A DNA stretch of 64,000 nucleotides from Candidatus Nitrospira nitrificans (GCF_001458775.1 NZ_CZPZ01000001.1:372001-436000); one strand, 5' to 3'; positions 32,828 to 42,741 are shown, numbered from the stretch's first letter. The notes: generated by a model from the letters alone, not told the origin. Program-made: numbers and translations.

Positions 32828-34804
32828 ATGCTCACCTACTCGTATAACCCCTCTTCCATCCCTGCATGGCCGCCGCTGATGGTCGCTATGGCTCTCGCGC
32901 TGACGCTCGGCAGCGGCGTCATGTCGGCTCAACCGGGCGACGCGGCAGCGGCAGATCCCGTCAAGGTCCTTCTTCCAAACCCACCGGTCTTGAACCAGGC
33001 CAAACACCTGATTGAGAAAGGGGACGCGGAAACCGCAGCCACAGTCTTGCGTCGATTCTTGACGACCACTCCACCACCCGAACATCTCGATGACACCTAT
33101 CTGCTGCTGGGCGCCGCGTGTTATGGAATGAAGGACTACGCAGAGGCGCTCCGCTATCTGAACCAACTTCAGACGGAGTTTCCCGAATCCGACCTCCTGG
33201 ACCGAGGCAAACTGATGTTGGCCCGCACCCATACCGCGATGGGCAATATCGACCTCGCGTTGCCGTTGCTGGCGCAAGTGCGGACAGCGGCATCGGACGA
33301 CTCAACCAAACGCGAGGCCCAGCAGCTGACCGCCGAGGCATTCGCTCAAAAGAGAGACTATGTCCGGGCCATCCATACCTTGCTGGAAGGCATGGCCGGC
33401 AGTTCCGACGCACAGATGGCGGAGACACGGGAGCAGATTCGCCAATTCATCACCGAAAAGCTGGATAAAAAAGGGCTGACCCGGGTGCGGGATGCCTATC
33501 CTCGCTCCTATCCCGCCGACCTCGCGTCGCTTCGACTGATCGACTACTATATCGGGCGAGGCGAAGACCATTTAGCGGAACGGGAGACCCGGCATTTTCT
33601 CGCTGCGTTTCCTGCTCATCCCTCCGTCCCGAAAGCAAGCGAATCGCTGGAACTCATCAAGTCGAGATTGAAGGCCAACCAATATTTTATCGCGGCCGTC
33701 CTTCCGTTGTCGGGCCACTTGTCCCCCTTCGCCAATGACGTCCTGGAGGGCATTCAATTGGCGGTGGAACGGGCTCACGAGCAACCGGGCAGCCCATCCG
33801 TCGGATTGATCGTGAAGGATCATGATGCCGACCGGCTGGGCTTTTTGGACGATCTCTCGACGCTATTGCATGACGACCGTCCACTCGTCGTCATCGGCCC
33901 GATGTTGTCCAAAAACCTTCCGGTCATGGCTGAAATGGCGCAAAGAACCAGGATCCCGTTGATTACACCGGCAGCCACACTCCCCAATGTCCGTCGGTTG
34001 GGCAGTTACCTCTTCAGCACCTCGTTGACCTACGCCATGCAAGCCGAACGCATCGCGACCTACGCCGCGAAAGAACAGGGCTATCGACGATTCTGCATTC
34101 TCCACCCCGACACCGTCTATGGGCGAGAACTTGCCCGGCTTTTCGCGCAAGAGGTGCGCCGATACGACGGCGAAATCATCGCCATGGAAGCCTTCAAGGA
34201 AGGGGAAACGGATTTTGGCCCGCAGATCCAACGGCTCAAGGCGGAAGATCTGAAAAAGTATGGGCTGGCGGTTCCGATTGAAACGCCACGACAGCCCGGC
34301 AAGCCTCTCGGTCGAAACGAAAAACGCGTCCTCTACACGCCGGGGTTTGACGCAATCTTCATCCCCAGTCGTTCGCACGAGATCGGCCTCCTCGCCGCGC
34401 AGCTGGCGTTTCATGACATCAAAGCCCCGCTGCTGGGCACCAACGGCTGGAACTCGCAGGACTTCGCCCGCACCGCCGACCGGACTGTCGACGGTGCAAC
34501 ATTCGTGGATGGCTTCTTCGCCGACAGCCCGAACCCCGCCGTACAGGAGTTCGTTCAGCGGTACCACAAGCGCTTTCAATCGACTCCATCGCTGTTCACC
34601 ATGCAGGGCTATGATGCGGCCAGAGTCGTCATCGAAGGAATCCGCCATGGGGCCACTTCCGGCGAAGCGCTCCACGAATTCCTCATAACCCAGCGCAACC
34701 TGCCGACACTCGCCGGACCGGCCAGTTTCGGACCAGACGGCACCCTGCACCGCCCGCTCTTTCTTCTGCAGGTGAAACAGGGTAAGTTTGTCCAGTTGGA
34801 TTGA
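32828..34804 (+). CDS. TPR plus periplasmic-binding-fold protein (LppC/LpoA-like)
   Basis: A 658-residue exported protein: a signal-like segment (LMVAMALALTLGSGVMSA), a TPR region of about 200 residues (AATVLRRFLTTTPPPEHLDD, DYAEALRYLNQLQTEFP), then a Peripla_BP_6 domain (AAVLPLSGHLSPFANDVLEG, GPMLSKNLPVMAEM, GTNGWNSQDF). This is the architecture of LppC/LpoA, the outer-membrane activator of PBP1A. The start is the ATG at 32828; a longer reading from 32747 adds a poor N-terminus. Confidence 0.82.
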   Translation: MLTYSYNPSSIPAWPPLMVAMALALTLGSGVMSAQPGDAAAADPVKVLLPNPPVLNQAKHLIEKGDAETAATVLRRFLTTTPPPEHLDDTYLLLGAACYGMKDYAEALRYLNQLQTEFPESDLLDRGKLMLARTHTAMGNIDLALPLLAQVRTAASDDSTKREAQQLTAEAFAQKRDYVRAIHTLLEGMAGSSDAQMAETREQIRQFITEKLDKKGLTRVRDAYPRSYPADLASLRLIDYYIGRGEDHLAERETRHFLAAFPAHPSVPKASESLELIKSRLKANQYFIAAVLPLSGHLSPFANDVLEGIQLAVERAHEQPGSPSVGLIVKDHDADRLGFLDDLSTLLHDDRPLVVIGPMLSKNLPVMAEMAQRTRIPLITPAATLPNVRRLGSYLFSTSLTYAMQAERIATYAAKEQGYRRFCILHPDTVYGRELARLFAQEVRRYDGEIIAMEAFKEGETDFGPQIQRLKAEDLKKYGLAVPIETPRQPGKPLGRNEKRVLYTPGFDAIFIPSRSHEIGLLAAQLAFHDIKAPLLGTNGWNSQDFARTADRTVDGATFVDGFFADSPNPAVQEFVQRYHKRFQSTPSLFTMQGYDAARVVIEGIRHGATSGEALHEFLITQRNLPTLAGPASFGPDGTLHRPLFLLQVKQGKFVQLD

Positions 34805-34809
34805 TCGTC

Positions 34810-35550
34810 ATGAATTCCCTCTCGCAAATCCTTCACACAATCTCGTACATGGGGCTCCCCTTGTTGTTTGCGATGGTCCTCCATGAATATGCCCATGGCT
34901 GGATGGCGGAGAAATGCGGCGACTCGACCGCAAAACGTGAAGGACGACTCACCATCAATCCACTGGCCCATATCGATCCGTTCGGTACGATCATCTTGCC
35001 GCTGATCTGTTTGTTGTTGCCCGGGAGCTTTCTGTTGGGCTGGGCCAAGCCGGTTCCGATTGACCCTCGGAATATGCATCAGCCGCGACGCGACATGGCG
35101 CTCGTGGCGGCGGCCGGTCCCGGGATGAACCTGCTGCTCGCCGTCGTCAGCGCCTTGCTCTTGGCGTTGATCTTGACGTTCGAGCCGACCCTGTCTCCTC
35201 GCAGCGCCACCGAGGCCGAAGAGTCCTCGGGTCTCCTTGCAACCCTCTTATTGAGCCCGATCGCCGTCATGGCGAAATATTCCGTAATGATCAACGTATT
35301 TCTCGCACTGTTCAACCTGCTTCCGATCCCCCCGCTCGACGGCGGACGGATCCTGACGGCGCTGTTGCCGTCGAAGCCGGCGATGACACTCGCGCGATTG
35401 GAGCCCTATGGCATGCTCATCCTGGTGGGGCTCATCGTGTTCGACAAAGAACTAGGCATTCTCCATACGATCACCGGGACCTTCGCCAAGGAGCTGTCCG
35501 GGACGATCTTGTCCACGGCGCTTGGTCTCCGTCCGGGAGTCGCAGAATGA
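34810..35550 (+). CDS. Site-2 protease-type zinc metalloprotease (M50)
   Basis: A 246-residue membrane protein with the intramembrane zinc motif HEYAHGW (HExxH) in the first part and the second Zn ligand in NLLPIPPLDGGRIL. The AAAGPGMNLLLA stretch is also typical. Rhomboid-independent cleavage of a membrane substrate is expected; the target is unknown. A TTG at 34801 is an alternative start. It overlaps trpS by 4 bases (ATGA), so the two are coupled. Confidence 0.9.
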   Translation: MNSLSQILHTISYMGLPLLFAMVLHEYAHGWMAEKCGDSTAKREGRLTINPLAHIDPFGTIILPLICLLLPGSFLLGWAKPVPIDPRNMHQPRRDMALVAAAGPGMNLLLAVVSALLLALILTFEPTLSPRSATEAEESSGLLATLLLSPIAVMAKYSVMINVFLALFNLLPIPPLDGGRILTALLPSKPAMTLARLEPYGMLILVGLIVFDKELGILHTITGTFAKELSGTILSTALGLRPGVAE

Positions 35551-36539
35551 GTACACCACGCGGACGAGTCCTCAGCGGCATGCAGCCCAGCGGCCTCATG
35601 CATCTCGGGAACTTTCTCGGCGCCTTAGAAAACTGGAAGGTGCTGCAAGAACAATATGACTGTTACTTCTTCGTCGCCGACTGGCATGCGTTGTCGACAA
35701 ACTATGCCGACACGAGCCGCATCCGGACGTTCGTGCGTGAGATGCTGATCGATTGGCTTGCCGGGGGTATCGATCCGGAACGTTCCACCCTCTTTATCCA
35801 GTCTCGCATCCCGGAACACGCCATCCTCCACCTCTTGCTTTCAATGATGACGCCCGTTTCATGGCTTGAGCGCAATCCCACGTATAAAGAAAAACAAGAT
35901 GAGATTAAGGGGAAAGACCTCACCACCTACGGCTTTCTCGGCTATCCGGTGCTACAAGCCGCCGACATCCTTTTGTACAAACCGGATTTTGTTCCGGTGG
36001 GAAAAGATCAACTTCCCCACCTGGAACTGACACGAGAGCTCGCGCGTCGATTCAACGATATCTACAAGGCCGCGGTGTTCCCTGAACCGAAGGAACACCT
36101 GACGAAGTTTCCCAAGGTGCTTGGCACCGATGGCCGTAAAATGAGCAAGAGTTACAATAATACGATCAACCTCTCCGATGCCGAACCGGTCGTCCGGCAA
36201 AAACTCAAGACCATGGTCACCGACCCAGCCCGTGTCAGACGGACCGACCCCGGCAATCCAGACCTCTGTCCCGTCTACGAATTCCACACCATCTATTCCC
36301 CGCAGGCAGTCAGGGACCAGGTCAACGCAGACTGCCGATCCGCTGCGATCGGCTGTATCGACTGCAAGAAACTCGTGGCGGACCGAATCGTGGAACAGTT
36401 GGCACCGATCTGGGACAAGCGCGCCAAACTCACGCACGAGCCGTCCCGCGTTGACGAGATCGTGGAGATCGGCAGTACGCGAGCGGCCGCGGTCGCCAAG
36501 GCGACGCTGGAGGAAGTAAACGAAGCCATGAAAATTTAG
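35547..36539 (+). CDS. trpS: Tryptophanyl-tRNA synthetase
   Basis: A 330-residue class I synthetase with SGMQPSGLMHLGNFLGAL (HIGH-like site), the tryptophan-binding region (YPVLQAADILLY) and KMSKSYNNTI (KMSKS). It charges tRNA-Trp. The length is as expected. Confidence 0.95.
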   Translation: MSTPRGRVLSGMQPSGLMHLGNFLGALENWKVLQEQYDCYFFVADWHALSTNYADTSRIRTFVREMLIDWLAGGIDPERSTLFIQSRIPEHAILHLLLSMMTPVSWLERNPTYKEKQDEIKGKDLTTYGFLGYPVLQAADILLYKPDFVPVGKDQLPHLELTRELARRFNDIYKAAVFPEPKEHLTKFPKVLGTDGRKMSKSYNNTINLSDAEPVVRQKLKTMVTDPARVRRTDPGNPDLCPVYEFHTIYSPQAVRDQVNADCRSAAIGCIDCKKLVADRIVEQLAPIWDKRAKLTHEPSRVDEIVEIGSTRAAAVAKATLEEVNEAMKI

Positions 36540-36725
36540 CCCGCAAACGCCCCTTGCCTCTCCTGCAAGATTTGCAAATCCGCAAGAAGAACAATCGAGT
36601 CAGTCCAATATTCCTCACAGGAGAGCTGTCAGCGAGGAGAGATCTCTCACAGGTCTGCGCGATAGCGCGACTTGTGGTATGGTGTCGCGTTCTGCGAACC
36701 ATCTTTCTTTCTATTGGAACGAGAC

Positions 36726-37034
36726 ATGACTCAGATCCGGTGCCATCTGTCGGCGCTGATGATCGGCCTATTCGTCACAGCTTCCGTGTGGTCGGCCGTC
36801 GGCCCGCCGTGCGACACCTATCCGGCTGCCAAACAAACCCGCTGTACCGAGATCTGGAAAGAACTCAACAAGGAAGACGGACCGATCATCGCGCAGTTCG
36901 GACTCGATCAACAAAAACGGCGTGATGAAGGGAAGATCAACGCTCGGCAACATCTTGCCGAGAACATGATCTTTATCAAGCAATCGACTGAAAAGCGGAT
37001 GGAGCGCCTGAAAGAACGCATGGGCAGGGAATAA
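36726..37034 (+). CDS. Small exported protein of unknown function
   Basis: A 102-residue protein with a signal peptide (LSALMIGLFVTASVWSAVG), then two Cys and a charged helical C-terminal half (KRDEGKINARQHL...KRMERLKERMGRE). The ATG at 36726 has GGAACGAG just upstream. No family recognised. Confidence 0.65.
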   Translation: MTQIRCHLSALMIGLFVTASVWSAVGPPCDTYPAAKQTRCTEIWKELNKEDGPIIAQFGLDQQKRRDEGKINARQHLAENMIFIKQSTEKRMERLKERMGRE

Positions 37035-37053
37035 TCGCTACGGCCCAACCTTG

Positions 37054-37692
37054 TCACACACGAACAAACTGATTCGATTCCTTTTCAATGCCGATTTCGG
37101 TGTCCGGCCCATGACCGGTCACAACCGTAGTCGCCTCATCAAGGGTATAGAGTCGCTCACGAATCGATTCCTCGATGGTCTCAAAGTCGCCTCCCCATAA
37201 GTCCGTCCGGCCGATGCTTCCCCGAAAGAGTGTGTCCCCAGCCAACAGAAGCTTGTCGTTCGGCACATGAAAACTCATCGACCCAGGTGTATGGCCTGGT
37301 GTATGGATTGCCACAATCGGCGCCTGCCCCAGCATCACCCGTTCTTCATCCCCAAGCCAATGGTCCGGAGCCAGCGCCGGCACATACGACACCCCAAAAA
37401 CCCGACATTGAAGTTCGAGGTTGTTCCACAGTTGCAGATCGTCTTGATGCAGGCAAATCGCCGCTCCGGTCGCCTTCTTGATCTCGCTGGACGCCAGAAA
37501 GTGATCGAGATGGGCGTGCGTATGGAGGATGCGGGTGACGGTGAACCCCAGTTGCTGCACCTCCTGGAGAATTCGTTCCGGCGCGCCACCGGGGTCGATG
37601 ACGACCGCCTGCTTCGTGACGGGATCACCGATGATTGAGCAATTACAACCGAGGGGTGGAACCGAGAAGGTCTTCCGAATCAAGGCGGTCAT
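37054..37692 (-). CDS. MBL-fold metallohydrolase (glyoxalase II-like)
   Basis: A 212-residue metallo-beta-lactamase fold enzyme with HTHAHLDH, later His and Asp ligands in IHTPGHTPGSM and LLLAGDTLFRGSIGRTDL, and a final TGHGPDT. This is the hydroxyacylglutathione hydrolase-like or persulfide dioxygenase-like group. The substrate is not known. Confidence 0.88.
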   Translation of the reverse strand: MTALIRKTFSVPPLGCNCSIIGDPVTKQAVVIDPGGAPERILQEVQQLGFTVTRILHTHAHLDHFLASSEIKKATGAAICLHQDDLQLWNNLELQCRVFGVSYVPALAPDHWLGDEERVMLGQAPIVAIHTPGHTPGSMSFHVPNDKLLLAGDTLFRGSIGRTDLWGGDFETIEESIRERLYTLDEATTVVTGHGPDTEIGIEKESNQFVRV

Positions 37693-38109
37693 GATACGAA
37701 CATGCTACAGTCGAACGAGCAGGAAGCGCAAGCGAGGAACCTTCATTCTCCCTCCCTCTTCTCTACCGCTGAAACGTCTTCATCATGATTCCATCCGAGT
37801 CAAGCAGAAGCCGAGGCGCCGCCCGGTGATCCGGCAGGACCAATTGGATCTAAGGTGTGAGAAATTTGCCCTTACTGACCCGATCGTGTAGCCCATCGTC
37901 ATCTGCTACGACACCCCGAGTAGTCCGCACTCTCGGTCGCCGACGACAACTGCATGAAATGACAGGATAACGACGACAGGATATCCGCCCGTGACTTTCA
38001 TCCGAACGGCAAACCGGTGAGTCGCTGGAACGGTCATCGATCGGATATCACATGGACAAGTTCATCAGAAGTGTAGATAATCCACCCACCGAATTAGGAG
38101 GACTCACGC
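37693..38109. other. Intergenic region, no supported gene
   Basis: About 415 bases between divergent genes. Only the end is informative: TAGGAGGA upstream of the GTG at 38110. Confidence 0.5.
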
Positions 38110-38820
38110 GTGCGCACCGAAACACTACTTGTTCGATGGTCGTTACAGGTCGGGTTCCTATTGGTCTTGGTTGCCTTTGGATGTACTCCGGATGACAGCC
38201 CATTCCGCGCCGAAAATGAAGTGCTCAAGAGACAGGTCCTCAAACAAGAGTCCCTCCTGAGCTCTTTACAGGACGGGAATAAGGTGATGCAGCAGCAAAT
38301 CGATCTCCTCAATCAAGAGCTCCGGGATGCAAGGAGCACCACGGAAGCCGCAAAAAACGAAGCCAAACACCAAATCGAGCAATACGAGCTGCAACTGGCT
38401 GAGACCAAGCGAATGATTGCCTCGCAGATGACGGAATCCCTCAAAGTCGAGGAAAAAGGCGCCCAGTCCGATACGCTCCCCCGGCCTATGCCGACCGTGG
38501 CCAAAGTCGTTGAAGATGCGCTGGCACGCAACGGATATCACCTGAAGGTCAGCGTCAAGACCGATCAACGGGCGGTCTATGTGACGGAGCGCAAGATCTC
38601 CAACCCCGCTTCGCTCGAAGTGACGGGCTCGCGAAACCAATACCTCATTTCTCTGCAAGCGCTTCCTGACAGCCTCACAAAGCTCGGCGTGAAGGCGGAA
38701 TTCGAACGAGTCGCACAAGGGGGTCGCATCTTAACCGTCAGTCACGAAGAAACGAGCGAAATCGAGCGCCGCCTTATCAACGAAATCAACAAAGCACTCG
38801 ACAGTCCCGCCAAGACATAA
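38110..38820 (+). CDS. Coiled-coil lipoprotein of unknown function
   Basis: A 236-residue lipoprotein (lipobox VAFGC). Residues about 34-110 form a Gln/Glu-rich coiled coil, and 115-236 a compact alpha/beta part with no family recognised (VEDALARNGYHLKVSVKT, SHEETSEIERRLIN). The start is GTG with GGAGG 8 bases upstream. It precedes the AAA+ gene by 74 bases. Confidence 0.72.
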   Translation: MRTETLLVRWSLQVGFLLVLVAFGCTPDDSPFRAENEVLKRQVLKQESLLSSLQDGNKVMQQQIDLLNQELRDARSTTEAAKNEAKHQIEQYELQLAETKRMIASQMTESLKVEEKGAQSDTLPRPMPTVAKVVEDALARNGYHLKVSVKTDQRAVYVTERKISNPASLEVTGSRNQYLISLQALPDSLTKLGVKAEFERVAQGGRILTVSHEETSEIERRLINEINKALDSPAKT

Positions 38821-38894
38821 GCCTTCGACGGACGACGGCCACAATCACCGGTTTTCTTGGTCCGGTCAAGGCCTCGTGCTAGCATTGCCCTCCG

Positions 38895-40454
38895 ATGGCT
38901 CTGTCAACCAGCGTGCACGATCTCCGTACTCTCATTCGCTCCTCCCATCCTCTCGTCGTCATTGAAACAGTGGAGGAGGAGCGGGTCCTGGCCCTACTAC
39001 AATCGGTGACCGCGCAGGAACGCATGCCGTTGTTCGAGTGGTCTATCACCAGAGGACTCACTCGCGCCGACGAGGGCGCGACACTCAGTAAGATGACCGC
39101 GACCCCCTTGGCTGTCCTGCAGCATCTTCATGGGTTGACCGTCGAAGCGGTGTTTTGGCTCAAGGACCTCGGCCCGCACCTGCAAGATCCCGCTGTCTGC
39201 CGACAACTTCGAGAGGTTGCCGCCATCTATAGTCGATCACGGGCCACCTGCGTGCTGACCGGTCAGCCGATCACGCTGCCGCCGGATCTCGACAAAACTG
39301 CGGTGCGGCTCGACCTCAAACTGCCGAACCAAGATGAACTCCGATCGATGCTGCGTGGGTTGCTCCAATCGTTGGGACCTCGCACGACTTCTCGTCCACG
39401 GCCCACGCCCCTCGCGCGCGGCATTCCCGGTTCGATCACTGAACCCAACACTGCCGCAAGCGGCCTCTCGCCTAAGGAGTCCGAAACTATCCTCCGTGCC
39501 CTACAAGGATTGACGCTCCATCAAGCCCGTCAGGTCATCGCCCAATGCCTCGTCGAACGGGGCACTCTCTCCGCCGGGGATGTCCAAACCATCCTGCAGC
39601 GCAAGGTGCAGGCGATCAAGGACGGAGGTCTCTTGGAATACTATCCCTTGGAGGACAATCGGTTTGAATTGGGAGGCTTTGCCAATCTGAAGTCCTGGTT
39701 GGATCGCGCCCAAGTTGGGTTTACCGCCGAAGCCAAATCGCTCAATCTCACCCCGCCTCGCGGCATCATGTTGGTCGGTGTGCCGGGCTGCGGCAAGTCG
39801 CTTGCCGCCAAGGCAATCGCACGGGAGTGGAAACTTCCGCTCCTGAAACTCGACGCCGGTCGGTTGTTCGACAAGTTCGTCGGCGAATCGGAAAAGAACT
39901 TCCGCAAAGCGATCGACATGGCGGAGTCCTTGTCCCCGATTGTTCTCTGGATCGATGAAATTGAGAAGGCGATGGTCGCCGGCGGAGGAAACGGCGACGC
40001 CGACGCGGGATTGAGCCGACGACTCTTTGGTGCCTTTCTCACTTGGCTGCAGGAAAAAAGACAAGATGTGTTCGTCGTCGCCACGGCCAACGACCTGTCG
40101 TCGTTGCCTCCCGAACTCCTGCGCAAAGGGCGGTTCGATGAAATATTTTTCGTCGATCTGCCGGACGATGTCGAACGGGAAAGCATCTGGACGATTCACC
40201 TCGGCCTTCGGAAGCAGGACAGCAAGAAGTTTGACCTGGGCAAGATCGTCAGCGCAAGCGCCGGCTTCAGCGGGTCGGAGATCGAACAGGCAGTGGTAGC
40301 AGCCCTCTATCGAGCGCTGCACCAAAAAACTCCGCTCACGACTGATCTGCTCATCGAAGAATTGACCCACACGGTGCCGCTCTCCGTCACGCGGCGTGAA
40401 GACATCGATGCACTCCGACAGACAGCCGAAGGCCGATTTGTGAACGTGCGGTAA
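38895..40454 (+). CDS. AAA+ ATPase, Ycf46-like
   Basis: A 519-residue protein. The N-terminal part (LSTSVHDLRTLIRSSHPLVV and ESVEEERV-like sequence) is typical of Ycf46. The AAA+ module follows with Walker A GVPGCGKSLAAK, Walker B IVLWIDEIEKAM, sensor region VVATANDLSSLPPELLRKGRFDE and an FtsH-like second region of homology. Ycf46-type proteins are linked to stress and carbon uptake in cyanobacteria, with no settled role. Confidence 0.88.
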   Translation: MALSTSVHDLRTLIRSSHPLVVIETVEEERVLALLQSVTAQERMPLFEWSITRGLTRADEGATLSKMTATPLAVLQHLHGLTVEAVFWLKDLGPHLQDPAVCRQLREVAAIYSRSRATCVLTGQPITLPPDLDKTAVRLDLKLPNQDELRSMLRGLLQSLGPRTTSRPRPTPLARGIPGSITEPNTAASGLSPKESETILRALQGLTLHQARQVIAQCLVERGTLSAGDVQTILQRKVQAIKDGGLLEYYPLEDNRFELGGFANLKSWLDRAQVGFTAEAKSLNLTPPRGIMLVGVPGCGKSLAAKAIAREWKLPLLKLDAGRLFDKFVGESEKNFRKAIDMAESLSPIVLWIDEIEKAMVAGGGNGDADAGLSRRLFGAFLTWLQEKRQDVFVVATANDLSSLPPELLRKGRFDEIFFVDLPDDVERESIWTIHLGLRKQDSKKFDLGKIVSASAGFSGSEIEQAVVAALYRALHQKTPLTTDLLIEELTHTVPLSVTRREDIDALRQTAEGRFVNVR

Positions 40455-40460
40455 CCACTG

Positions 40461-41291
40461 ATGCCGTTCTTCCTGATCATAGCCGTTCTTGCGATCGCGA
40501 CTCTCATGGGCTGCACCAAGCCAGCCCAGACGCTGAAGAGGGGAATCGGTGCGCCCGCAATCTCAGCGGACAAGACAGAGCCTCGTGATGGACCCGCACC
40601 GCCCCATCCTTCTCCCGGACCAGCCTCTGGAAATCACCCGACTGCCTTCATCACGTCTCTCCCCAGTCGATCGGCGATCGTCGAATCTGCGGCGCGACTG
40701 GTCGGAGCGCGAACGATTACAAGCCAAGGCAAACGAATCGCCTACGACTGTGCGGGGGTGACACGCGCCATCTTCCTGGAGCACGGGATCGACCTGTATC
40801 ATGGAGCGTTTACCGACCCGAAGGGAAACGGCGTCCGGCTCATCCACAACCACGTGCGTCGGCACGGAACCCTTCTTCGAGGGTCGAACGTCAGCCCAGG
40901 CGATCTCGTGTTTTTTGATAATACGTGGGATTTTAACGGAGACAACACACTGAACGATCTCCTGACCCATGTGGGAGTCGTCGAACGGCTGGATCCAGAC
41001 GGCACTGTGGTCTTCATCAGCCGCGTCGCCGACGCTGTCCAGCGCTACAACATGAATTTGGACCAGCCTCATGTCCATAAGACCGCTCAAGGCCGTGTCC
41101 TCAACGACTATATCCGGCGGAAACACCCAACCGATCCAGACAATGTCGCTCGTCTGACCGGCGAGCTGTTTTCCGTCTATGGAAACCTTCTAAGCCCGCA
41201 GAAACATATTTCTTCGGGAAAAACGGGGGCTCAGGATTCGAGCCAGCAACGGACTGCTGTTTCTCTGTCCTCAGAATTACCCGAACAATGA
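40461..41291 (+). CDS. NlpC/P60-like lipoprotein
   Basis: A 276-residue lipoprotein (lipobox ATLMGC), then a Pro/Ser-rich linker and an NlpC/P60 or CHAP-like papain fold: AYDCAGVTRAIFLEHGIDL (Cys nucleophile), then GDLVFFDNT and THVGVVE (His). Peptidoglycan peptide cleavage is likely, but weak family resemblance leaves this open. It starts 6 bases after the AAA+ gene. Confidence 0.72.
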   Translation: MPFFLIIAVLAIATLMGCTKPAQTLKRGIGAPAISADKTEPRDGPAPPHPSPGPASGNHPTAFITSLPSRSAIVESAARLVGARTITSQGKRIAYDCAGVTRAIFLEHGIDLYHGAFTDPKGNGVRLIHNHVRRHGTLLRGSNVSPGDLVFFDNTWDFNGDNTLNDLLTHVGVVERLDPDGTVVFISRVADAVQRYNMNLDQPHVHKTAQGRVLNDYIRRKHPTDPDNVARLTGELFSVYGNLLSPQKHISSGKTGAQDSSQQRTAVSLSSELPEQ

Positions 41292-41495
41292 CGCTGACTT
41301 CCGGCGCGCCATCGAGCAACCCCGCCCGAATGATAGAGATGTGTATCAGGCCCCCGACTGCCCCATCGCCAATGCCCCTGTCGCGGCTACAGAACAAACG
41401 GCTGATCTCCGATAAGAAGGTATAACGTGACTGACTCTTCACGAAGGAAGGCCCCTGAGTCCCTATTTTCTCATTGACCTGTTAGGATTATTCAT

Positions 41496-41927
41496 ATGGC
41501 ACTCTCATCGAAACAGACGCAGATTCGAGAAACCAACCCGCTCCGGAGAACCTTGTCGGATGTTCGGCATGGACTCTTGGGATTGCATAAAGCCCTGATC
41601 GTCGCCGAACAGCTGACCTATGAGCGCATTTACGGTCGAGTGGACACCACCGGCCAACTCTTACAATTGGTGATGAACGACCCGTGGTTTACCTGGCTGC
41701 ATCCGTTGTCCAACATGGTCGTCCATATCGATGAATTGCTCGATGGGAAGGACCAACTGAGCGTCGACGATGTAGCGGTCTTGTTGACCGAGGTGCGAAC
41801 GCTCATCCGCCCCTCGGAACTCGGTGACGGATATGAACGCAGTTATTATGAGGCGCTGCAGCGGGCCCCCGACGTTGTCCTGGCACATTGCGAAATGAAG
41901 AAGTTGCTGACGCTCCCCTCCCTGTAG
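41496..41927 (+). CDS. Conserved protein of unknown function
   Basis: A 143-residue soluble, mainly helical protein (RRTLSDVRHGLLGLHKALIV, VMNDPWFTWLHPLSNMVVHI). The HPLSNMVVHIDELL segment reads as conserved. No domain is recognised. The ATG has AGGA about 8 bases upstream. Confidence 0.65.
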   Translation: MALSSKQTQIRETNPLRRTLSDVRHGLLGLHKALIVAEQLTYERIYGRVDTTGQLLQLVMNDPWFTWLHPLSNMVVHIDELLDGKDQLSVDDVAVLLTEVRTLIRPSELGDGYERSYYEALQRAPDVVLAHCEMKKLLTLPSL

Positions 41928-41961
41928 GATCGATCGCCGTTCAACACAAGACAAGTACCGG

Positions 41962-41987
41962 CCGTCGGTCCTCACGGGCCGACGGCG
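41962..41987 (+). other. Hairpin after the unknown gene
   Basis: GCCGTCGG and CCGACGGC pair perfectly over 8 bases with a 10-base loop, 34 bases past the stop. No T-run follows, so it is not a classical terminator; it may be in the leader of the next gene. Confidence 0.4.
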
Positions 41988-42048
41988 CTGTATTGCCGCG
42001 AGAGGCTCTTCATGAGAACCTCCGGCGCAATCTGTTGCAGGAGGCTCT

Positions 42049-42066
42049 ATGAATAGGCGACACTGA
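42049..42066 (+). CDS. Possible five-codon leader peptide
   Basis: AGGAGG-CTCT-ATG opens MNRRH followed by TGA, 17 bases before the next gene. It is the best ribosome site in the area. It could be a translated leader or just chance; the short peptide contains two Arg. Confidence 0.3.
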   Translation: MNRRH

Positions 42067-42083
42067 GCCAGCTTACAAACAGC

Positions 42084-42722
42084 ATGCAGATGCTTTCCAC
42101 CACCATCCGCGCCACGTTTGCTCTCATCCTTCTGCTGTCCCTGGGCTTCAGTCTCGTCCTCGCGCAAGTTCGCCAGATCGATGTCTTGATCACGCTCGTC
42201 AAAGACAGAGTCGTTGCGCTTCCAGGAGGCGGCAGTCCTGTCGAAGAACCCTTGGGGGTCAATGAAACACTCGTCACCACGGGGTCTCAAGGGCCGGCCG
42301 GCTTTGCCCAGACCACCCGCCGGCTTTTAGGCTTTTCATCCGGCTTGCGGCGATGGACGGAAATGCAGCTGGGCATCGAGGAGCAGGTTGACCGACATCA
42401 GATATTGCCGCGCCTCATCGTGGTTCAGACCAACCGGCGAGTCCATGGGTTTCAAGAGAGTCGCGGTCATTGGTTCAGCGATCCGTTGGGGCCGAATGAA
42501 ACCGTCAAACAACTGCGGGGTCGCGGCCATGTCATCGTTGTGGTGACCTCCGAGCGAGCCCTGGCGTTTTCCGCGTTCACCGGAGGCGTCTTCGCGGTGC
42601 GCTGGTCGGCGCACGAACAGATGCAATCCATCGACCAGACGAACGACGTGACCGTGATCCAGACCACCACGCGCCAACTGGCCTTTCGCTCGCAAACAGG
42701 CGGATGGACAGAATTGAGATAG
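42084..42722 (+). CDS. Exported protein of unknown function
   Basis: A 212-residue protein with an N-terminal hydrophobic segment (TFALILLLSLGFSLVLA) and a mature beta-rich part with repeated Arg/Gln/Trp-rich strands (RLLGFSSGLRRWTEMQLG, RQLAFRSQTGGWTELR). No family is recognised. An ATG at 42090 is an alternative start. It converges with the next gene with 20 bases between them. Confidence 0.7.
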   Translation: MQMLSTTIRATFALILLLSLGFSLVLAQVRQIDVLITLVKDRVVALPGGGSPVEEPLGVNETLVTTGSQGPAGFAQTTRRLLGFSSGLRRWTEMQLGIEEQVDRHQILPRLIVVQTNRRVHGFQESRGHWFSDPLGPNETVKQLRGRGHVIVVVTSERALAFSAFTGGVFAVRWSAHEQMQSIDQTNDVTVIQTTTRQLAFRSQTGGWTELR

Positions 42723-42741
42723 CGCCGTTCCGTTTCAGCGA

